Of a DNA stretch of 64,000 bases, positions 59,453 through 64,000 are shown piece after piece. This DNA is from Bradyrhizobium diazoefficiens. GTDB taxonomy: Bacteria > Pseudomonadota > Alphaproteobacteria > Rhizobiales > Xanthobacteraceae. The notes below the pieces were generated by a model, which did not search any database, was not told where the DNA came from, and was given only the letters and a program-made list of their open reading frames with translations. The stretch spans positions 496,001-560,000 of the forward strand of contig NZ_JAFCJE010000004.1 in the NCBI RefSeq assembly GCF_018131185.1. Direction: 5' to 3'. The translations under genes were made by a program, and so were the position numbers. Every line of letters starts with the position of its first letter. The first letter of the stretch is position 1.

Positions 59453-59464
59453 TGCATCGCAACA
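59453..59464. promoter_or_regulatory. TGCAWYGCAACA motif, copy 3
   Basis: TGCATCGCAACA lies 61 bp upstream of the GNAT start, in the same overall context (AATATTGTGCATCGCAACAT). It matches copies 1 and 2 at nine or more of twelve positions; its core keeps TGC...GCA. Confidence 0.45.
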
Positions 59465-59542
59465 TACATTTCAAGTCGGGAACCTGCCCAAGTTTCGGGC
59501 ATGAGGGGCGACCAATTCGTTAATGAGATCAAGGCCCCGTAG

Positions 59543-59944
59543 TCATACGAGGACCAGCTGGGTCTGGGTCACCACCGCGACCAGCTTGCCGTCTTCGGTC
59601 TCCAGCCGGGTGGTCCAGACCTGGGTCCGGCGGCCACGATGGACCGGGGTTGCAGTCGCAATAACCGTGGTTCCCTCCTTGGCCCCACCAATGAAATTGG
59701 TCTTGCTCTCGAGCGTGGTCGTGCCCTTGGCATCGTCAGGCAGGTTGATCACGGTCGCGGCCGCGCCAACGGAATCGGCCAGCGCCATCACGGCCCCGCC
59801 ATGGATGGTGTGGTGAAGCGTGCAGAGATCGGGCCGGACCGTCATCCGCGCCACCACGCGGTCTTTCTCGGCCTCGACGAACTCGACGCCCTTGAGCTCG
59901 GCGAACGGCATCTTCATCGCTTTGAGTTTCTCGAGCTGCGTCAT
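59543..59944 (-). CDS. PaaI-type hotdog thioesterase
   Basis: The 133-residue protein has the hotdog helix TIHGGAVMALADSVGAAATVINLP, with the HGGxxxxLAD signature, and the ESKTNFIGGAKEGT strand. These thioesterases hydrolyse acyl-CoA; the best-known member acts in phenylacetate degradation. The ATG at 59944 follows GGGAGGAC. No paa genes are near, so a general acyl-CoA hydrolase is the safest label. Confidence 0.9.
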   Translation of the reverse strand: MTQLEKLKAMKMPFAELKGVEFVEAEKDRVVARMTVRPDLCTLHHTIHGGAVMALADSVGAAATVINLPDDAKGTTTLESKTNFIGGAKEGTTVIATATPVHRGRRTQVWTTRLETEDGKLVAVVTQTQLVLV

Positions 59945-60062
59945 CAGATGTCCTCCCAAAACCTTGTCGTTTCAGCGTGAATTGTTCCGGGCGGCAAGGC
60001 AATGACGTCTGAGGTAAAGGCCGTGCTGACATCGGCGCCACAGTGCACGGGCTCTCCCGGTT

Positions 60063-60210
60063 CCGTCATCCTGAGGCGCGAGCTGCGCGATGCGCAGCGC
60101 CGTACAGAAGGCCTCGAAGGATGAACGGCCGCGATGCAGCCGGGCCGTCGCCCGTCGAGGCTCGCTCAGCGGCGCATCGGCGCCACCGGGCTCACGCCTC
60201 AGGGTGACGG
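60063..60210. repeat. intergenic inverted repeat, type CATCCTGAGG
   Basis: CCGTCATCCTGAGGCG at 60063-60078 is mirrored with one mismatch by CGCCTCAGGGTGACGG at 60195-60210. Inside are GAGCTGCGCGATGCGCAGC-type small stems and CCTCGAAGGATGAA. It shares CATCCTGAGG and TCGAAGGATG with the pair at 2220-2352. It sits between a thioesterase and the kyn operon end. Confidence 0.8.
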
Positions 60211-60220
60211 TGATGGATTT

Positions 60221-61423
60221 TCACGTCACCGCATTCACGACCTGATATTCCGGCCGTCGCCACACCTCGCCGGCGATCACGTCCTCGATGATCTCGGCGG
60301 CACGGATGATCTCGCTCTCACCGATATACAGCGGCGTGATCCCGAATCTCATGATGTCGGGCGCGCGAAAATCGCCGATGAGGCAGCGGGCGATCAGCGC
60401 CTGCATGGCGGCGTAGCCGCCGCCGAAGGCGAAGGAGACCTGCGAGCCGCGGCGATCGTGCGCGCGCGGGGTGACGAGCTCGAGTTGCGGGCAACGGCGT
60501 TCGACCTCCGCAATGAGAAGATCGCCGAGCGCCAGCGAGCGCGCACGCACCTCCGCGATGTCGACACGGTCCCAGATGTCGAGCGAGGCCTCCAGCGCCG
60601 CCATCGCCAGCACCGGCGGCGTGCCGACCCGCATTCGCTCGACGCCACCTGCGGCCGCATAGGCAAGCTCGAATGCGAAGGGTTTGGCGTGGCCCATCCA
60701 CCCCGACAGCGCAGCGCGCGCGCTGTCGGCGTGTCGCGGTGCGACGTAGAGGAAGGCCGGCGAGCCCGGGCCGGCATTGATGTATTTGTAGGTGCACCCC
60801 GCAGCGAAATCGGCGCCGCTCCCGGCGAGATCGACCGGCAACGCGCCGGCCGAATGCGCGAGATCCCAGACCGTAACGATGCCGAGTGCATGCGCTTTCG
60901 CAGTCAGATGCGCCATGTCGTGGCGGCGGCCGGTGCGGTAGTCGACCTCGGTGATGTAGAGCACCGCCACCTCCTCCGACAGCGCGGATTCGATCTCCTC
61001 CGGCGCGACCAGACGCAATTCATGGCCGCGCCCGAGCGTGGCGATCAGGCCTTCGGCCATGTAGAGGTCGGTCGGGAAGTTGCCCGTGTCCGACAGGACG
61101 ATCTTGCGCGACGCATTCATGTCGAGCGCGGCGGCGAGCGCCTGATAGACCTTGAGCGACAACGTGTCTCCGACCATCACCGAGCCGGCTTCCGCGCCGA
61201 TCAGCCGCGCGATGCGATCGCCGACATGGCGCGGCTGGGCGTACCAGCCTGCGGTGTTCCAGGCGCGGATCAGCTCAACGCCCCACTCCGTCGTAATGAC
61301 GCGGTTGACGCGCTCGGCAACGCCGGATGGCAGCGCGCCAAGCGAGTTGCCGTCGAGATAGATCACGCCATCCGGCAAGTGGAACAGAGCCTTGGTGTCG
61401 TCATAGACGCGATATTTGGTCAT
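60221..61423 (-). CDS. kynU: kynureninase
   Basis: The 400-residue PLP enzyme has the Lys-bearing GCTYKYINAGPGSPAFLYVAPRH (fold type I), the PLP-phosphate region GDTLSLKVYQALAAALDM and VWDLAHSAGALPVDLAG. It cleaves kynurenine to anthranilate and alanine. The ATG at 61423 gives the family length; a longer in-frame reading adds 32 odd residues. It is last of kynB-kynA-kynU, 19 bp after kynA. Confidence 0.96.
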   Translation of the reverse strand: MTKYRVYDDTKALFHLPDGVIYLDGNSLGALPSGVAERVNRVITTEWGVELIRAWNTAGWYAQPRHVGDRIARLIGAEAGSVMVGDTLSLKVYQALAAALDMNASRKIVLSDTGNFPTDLYMAEGLIATLGRGHELRLVAPEEIESALSEEVAVLYITEVDYRTGRRHDMAHLTAKAHALGIVTVWDLAHSAGALPVDLAGSGADFAAGCTYKYINAGPGSPAFLYVAPRHADSARAALSGWMGHAKPFAFELAYAAAGGVERMRVGTPPVLAMAALEASLDIWDRVDIAEVRARSLALGDLLIAEVERRCPQLELVTPRAHDRRGSQVSFAFGGGYAAMQALIARCLIGDFRAPDIMRFGITPLYIGESEIIRAAEIIEDVIAGEVWRRPEYQVVNAVT

Positions 61424-61442
61424 GGATATTTCTTGGGCATTT

Positions 61443-62282
61443 CTACAGAATTGTCCGCACGCGCCAGAGCTCGGGGAACAGCTCCACCTCCAGCATGCGT
61501 TTGAGATAGCTGACGCCACCGGTGCCGCCGGTTCCGCGCTTGAAGCCGATGACGCGCTCGACCGTCGTCACGTGATTGAAGCGCCAGCGGCGGAAGTAAT
61601 CCTCGAAGTCGACCAGTTTTTCGGCGAGCTCGTAGAGCATCCAATGCTTCTCCGGCGCCTCGTAGACGACGCGCCAGGCCTGCAGAACCCCTTCGTTGAA
61701 GCTGTGGGTCTCACGGACATCGCGCGCCAACACCGCGGCCGGCATCTCGAGTCCGTTGCGGTCGGCGAGCCGCAGCACTTCGTCATAGAGGCTGGGCGTC
61801 GCGAGCTCGGCTTCGAGCAGCTTCGTCGTCTCCACATCGTGCGCGTGCGGCTTGAGCATGGCGCTGTTGCGGTTGCCGAGCAGGAATTCGATCAGCCGGT
61901 ATTGCCGCGACTGAAAGCCCGAGGACTGTCCGAGCTGCGAGCGGAAGCGCGTATATTCGCTCGGCGTCATCGTGCGCAGCACGTCCCAGGCATTGTTGAG
62001 CTGCTCGAAGATCCGCGACATCCGCGCCAGCATCTTCATGGCAGGCTGTACCTCGTCGCTGGCGATAGCGCGGCGCGCGGCGCTGAGCTCGTGGATGGCA
62101 AGGCGCATCCACAGCTCCGTGGTCTGATGCTGGATGATGAACAGCATCTCGTCATGCGCTTCGGAGAGCGGATGCTGCGCGCCGAGGATCGCATCCAGCG
62201 CCAAATAGTCGCCATAGGACATGCGCCGGGCGAAATCGGTCTCGGCGCCTTCGCTCGTGGGATCGTAATCGCTGGACGTCAT
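61443..62282 (-). CDS. kynA: tryptophan 2,3-dioxygenase
   Basis: The 279-residue heme enzyme has [25 protein letters not shown] (substrate-site segment) and [29 protein letters not shown] with the proximal heme His. It opens the indole ring of tryptophan to N-formylkynurenine. It lies 37 bp after kynB and 19 bp before kynU, in one operon. Confidence 0.97.
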   Translation of the reverse strand: MTSSDYDPTSEGAETDFARRMSYGDYLALDAILGAQHPLSEAHDEMLFIIQHQTTELWMRLAIHELSAARRAIASDEVQPAMKMLARMSRIFEQLNNAWDVLRTMTPSEYTRFRSQLGQSSGFQSRQYRLIEFLLGNRNSAMLKPHAHDVETTKLLEAELATPSLYDEVLRLADRNGLEMPAAVLARDVRETHSFNEGVLQAWRVVYEAPEKHWMLYELAEKLVDFEDYFRRWRFNHVTTVERVIGFKRGTGGTGGVSYLKRMLEVELFPELWRVRTIL

Positions 62283-62319
62283 GGGCAGGCCCTTTCGAAT
62301 GATCGTCCCCGGCTTTTGC

Positions 62320-63129
62320 TCAGTCGAGGCCGATCAGGCGCGCGGTGATCGGCGACGACGGATCCTTCAGTCCGTCGATCACGGTAAAATGGTTCAGCCC
62401 GGGATCGACGACGAGGCGGGTCGGCACGTCGAACCCGGTCCAGACATTGGCCATCAGATCGGACTGGCGGATGAATTCGGGCCGCTCGCCGCCACCGACC
62501 CAGGCGGTGACAGGCGAATGCCCGCGCGGCAGATGCAGCGCTGCGCTTTCCAGCGTCGCCTCCTCCATCGTCATGCCGAGCGTCTCGTTCATCTTCGTCT
62601 TGAGCAGCGGACGAAGGTCGTGCAGGCCGCTGATCGAGAGCGTGCCTGCGATACGGTTGAAGACCGCAGGCTCGAGCCGGCTGTCGTCGCACAGCATGCG
62701 CGTGACGAGGTGGCCGCCGGCGGAATGGCCGGCGAGCCGGATCGGCCCTGCGACGAGCGAAGCCGCCTTGCCGGTCGCGCCAGTGATCTCGGCGGTGATG
62801 GCGCAGATGCTCGCAGCCGGCGTCAACGTGTAACTCGGCAACGCCACCGTCCAGCCGTGGTGGCGCGCACCTTCGGCAAGATCAGTCCATGTCGACTTGT
62901 CGAACCGCATCCAATAGCCGCCATGCACGAAGACGACGAGACCCTTGCTGTCACCGTCAGGCAGGATCAGGTCGAGGCGCTGGCGTTCGCCCGGGCCATA
63001 GGCGATGTCGGCCCGAAAATCCTTCAGCCCGGCACGATAGGCCGCGGCTCGCTCCGTCCACAGTCCTGGCATCTTGTCCGAGCCCGGGATGTGGGCCGAA
63101 TTGGCATAAGCATCATCCCAATCGCGCAT
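62320..63129 (-). CDS. kynurenine formamidase, alpha/beta hydrolase type
   Basis: The 269-residue protein has [10 protein letters not shown] (oxyanion-hole HGGxW of arylformamidases) and [12 protein letters not shown] with the Ser nucleophile; the late [10 protein letters not shown] carries the likely His. It would remove formate from N-formylkynurenine, completing tryptophan to kynurenine to anthranilate. This is the alpha/beta-fold type of the enzyme, not the metal-dependent KynB type. It is the first gene of the operon; the ATG at 63129 fits the fold. Confidence 0.9.
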   Translation of the reverse strand: MRDWDDAYANSAHIPGSDKMPGLWTERAAAYRAGLKDFRADIAYGPGERQRLDLILPDGDSKGLVVFVHGGYWMRFDKSTWTDLAEGARHHGWTVALPSYTLTPAASICAITAEITGATGKAASLVAGPIRLAGHSAGGHLVTRMLCDDSRLEPAVFNRIAGTLSISGLHDLRPLLKTKMNETLGMTMEEATLESAALHLPRGHSPVTAWVGGGERPEFIRQSDLMANVWTGFDVPTRLVVDPGLNHFTVIDGLKDPSSPITARLIGLD

Positions 63130-63197
63130 TGTGACTCCACTCGTCCACCGAACCGGCCGCCAGTCTGCCACCGGCGCGGGCGGCATCCTAGTCTTTA

Positions 63198-63209
63198 TTT
63201 TAAGCTTAA
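63198..63209. promoter_or_regulatory. TTTAAGCTTAAA palindrome before the kyn operon
   Basis: A perfect 12-bp palindrome, TTTAAGCTTAAA, lies within AT-rich sequence (bases 63191-63213) about 70 bp upstream of the formamidase start. In this GC-rich genome it stands out as a likely promoter or operator. A Lrp/AsnC-type KynR site is one candidate; no such regulator gene is in the window. Confidence 0.45.
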
Positions 63210-63262
63210 AGGATTTGGAGAGGCCGATGATTTGCGCACCGGGCGCTTCGGCCGAGGTGCCG

Positions 63263-63350
63263 CAGGGTGGGCAAAACGGAGCGTGCCCACGCATTTGGCC
63301 ATGGCGGAGAAAATGGGTGGGCGTGTTGCTTCGCGCCTTTGCCCACCCTG
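63263..63350. repeat. intergenic inverted repeat, type CAGGGTGGGCAAA
   Basis: CAGGGTGGGCAAA at 63263-63275 is mirrored exactly at 63338-63350, with CGTGCCCACG and GGGTGGGCGTG inside. It shares its GGGTGGGCAAA start with the element at 1769-1846. It lies between the kyn operon and the M20 gene. Confidence 0.8.
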
Positions 63351-63372
63351 GGGCACCGCGAGATCTTGCTCG

Positions 63373-64000
63373 CTACGCCTTCTCCACGCCGCACCACTCC
63401 GCGATGAACAGCGCCATCGCCTTGGTCGTCTTCTTGAGCGACTCCAGCTCGACGAATTCGTTGAAGCCGTGCATTTCGCCGCCGCTGGCGCCGAAGCACA
63501 AGCTTGGGATGCCCTCGTTGAGGCCGTAGAAGCGGGTGTCGGTGAGCGCGGTGAAGACGAGATCCTCCGGCACGCCGCCATAGACCTTGCCGAACGCGCT
63601 GGCGAACGCGGCCTCCGGCGCGGCAGCGTCGGTCAGCTCATAGCCTTCCGACAGGAAGCCCGACCACACGATCTCAGGCGGATTGTTGGCGAGGAAGCGG
63701 TGGTTGCGCGCCGCAGCGGCGACGCAGGCCGTGATCTCCTTCTGGTGATCGGCGATCGACCATCCCGGTAGCACCGCGATCCGGCAATCGACGTCGCACC
63801 AGGCCGGCACGCTGGAAGCCCAGTCGCCACCCTTGATGATGCCGGGGTTGAAGTTGATCGGATGGTTCAACGTCTTGAAGTGCCGATCGGCTTTCGCACG
63901 CTCGTTCCATTCGATCTCGAGTTTTTGCAGCGCCTGGATCAAATGGTACGCCGCCATGATCGCATTCGCCCCGGAGCCGGCGAAGGCCACGTGAGTCGGA
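63373..64000 (-). CDS. M20 family metallopeptidase, 3' part
   Basis: The coding region runs off the right edge; 209 codons are visible. It reads PTHVAFAGSGANAIMAAYHLIQAL at its left (upstream) end, then NFNPGIIKGGDWASSVPAWCDVDCRIAVLPG, the dimerisation domain of M20/ArgE-DapE peptidases, and TDTRFYGLNEGIPSLCFGASGGEMHGFNEFVEL with a metal-ligand His. It would remove N-acyl groups or cut peptides. The catalytic N-terminal half is outside the window. Confidence 0.9.
   Translation of the reverse strand, partial: PTHVAFAGSGANAIMAAYHLIQALQKLEIEWNERAKADRHFKTLNHPINFNPGIIKGGDWASSVPAWCDVDCRIAVLPGWSIADHQKEITACVAAAARNHRFLANNPPEIVWSGFLSEGYELTDAAAPEAAFASAFGKVYGGVPEDLVFTALTDTRFYGLNEGIPSLCFGASGGEMHGFNEFVELESLKKTTKAMALFIAEWCGVEKA

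Noticed and set aside
60134..61504. 456-codon plus-strand frame opposite kynU
   Set aside because: kynU is certain by its PLP motifs; the antisense frame is a composition effect of GC-rich codons.
1..64000. CRISPR arrays, tRNA or rRNA genes, insertion sequences, prophage, defence systems
   Set aside because: I looked for evenly spaced repeats, cloverleaf or rRNA sequence, transposase motifs and restriction or toxin genes and saw none that could be supported.

Overview
The window is GC-rich, densely coded alphaproteobacterial chromosome, most likely Bradyrhizobium or a close relative. The evidence is a eukaryotic-type glutamine synthetase II (glnII) divergent from a small GstI/DUF2735 gene, a GapR/DUF2312 gene, DUF6894, DUF982, DUF1236 and GrlR-like families, many short secreted proteins, and intergenic inverted repeats of types I associate with Bradyrhizobium. 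No tRNA, rRNA, CRISPR array, insertion sequence or prophage was seen, so this reads as core chromosome with accessory metabolic islands.

Layout. 1-6.9 kb holds small regulatory and envelope genes: GapR, a PilZ-HTH fusion, and a cytochrome c behind a FixK-type box. 7-18.6 kb has cell-envelope proteins (an M15-like protein, an SH3 protein, an L,D-transpeptidase), pyridoxal kinase, an SMR pump with its TetR, and a flavin aromatic hydroxylase divergent from a MarR regulator. 20.7-22.5 kb is the minCDE division-site operon. 22.8-29.1 kb is a catabolic island: a periplasmic binding protein divergent from a TetR regulator, followed by permease, epimerase-like, GNAT, DHDPS-like aldolase and ATPase genes, with a shared palindrome on both sides of the regulator. 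29.3-35.3 kb holds an orphan TakP-like TRAP binding protein, a Tlde1-type transpeptidase, and a TetR-controlled tautomerase-like gene beside a 2-keto-4-pentenoate hydratase family gene. 35.4-44.3 kb has a chemoreceptor, an FMN reductase, a decayed nitroreductase, hydrolases, a GDPD and an ABC-F ATPase. 44.7-49.5 kb is a TRAP transporter (dctPQM) coupled to an amidase and a 56-residue membrane protein.

49.7-57.5 kb contains three GrlR-like paralogues, two of them tandem-domain, around glnII and gstI. glnII has a good sigma-54 promoter, a leader hairpin and a strong terminator. 60.2-63.1 kb is the tryptophan-to-anthranilate operon kynB-kynA-kynU. The window ends inside an M20 metallopeptidase gene.

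The most promising leads are the PilZ-HTH fusion, the TetR/ABC/aldolase island with its duplicated operator, the GrlR-like family expansion, a duplicated operator spaced 33 bp before another TetR gene, a repeated TGCAWYGCAACA motif before three unrelated genes, and a hydrolase gene that runs through its probable stop after a poly-G tract.
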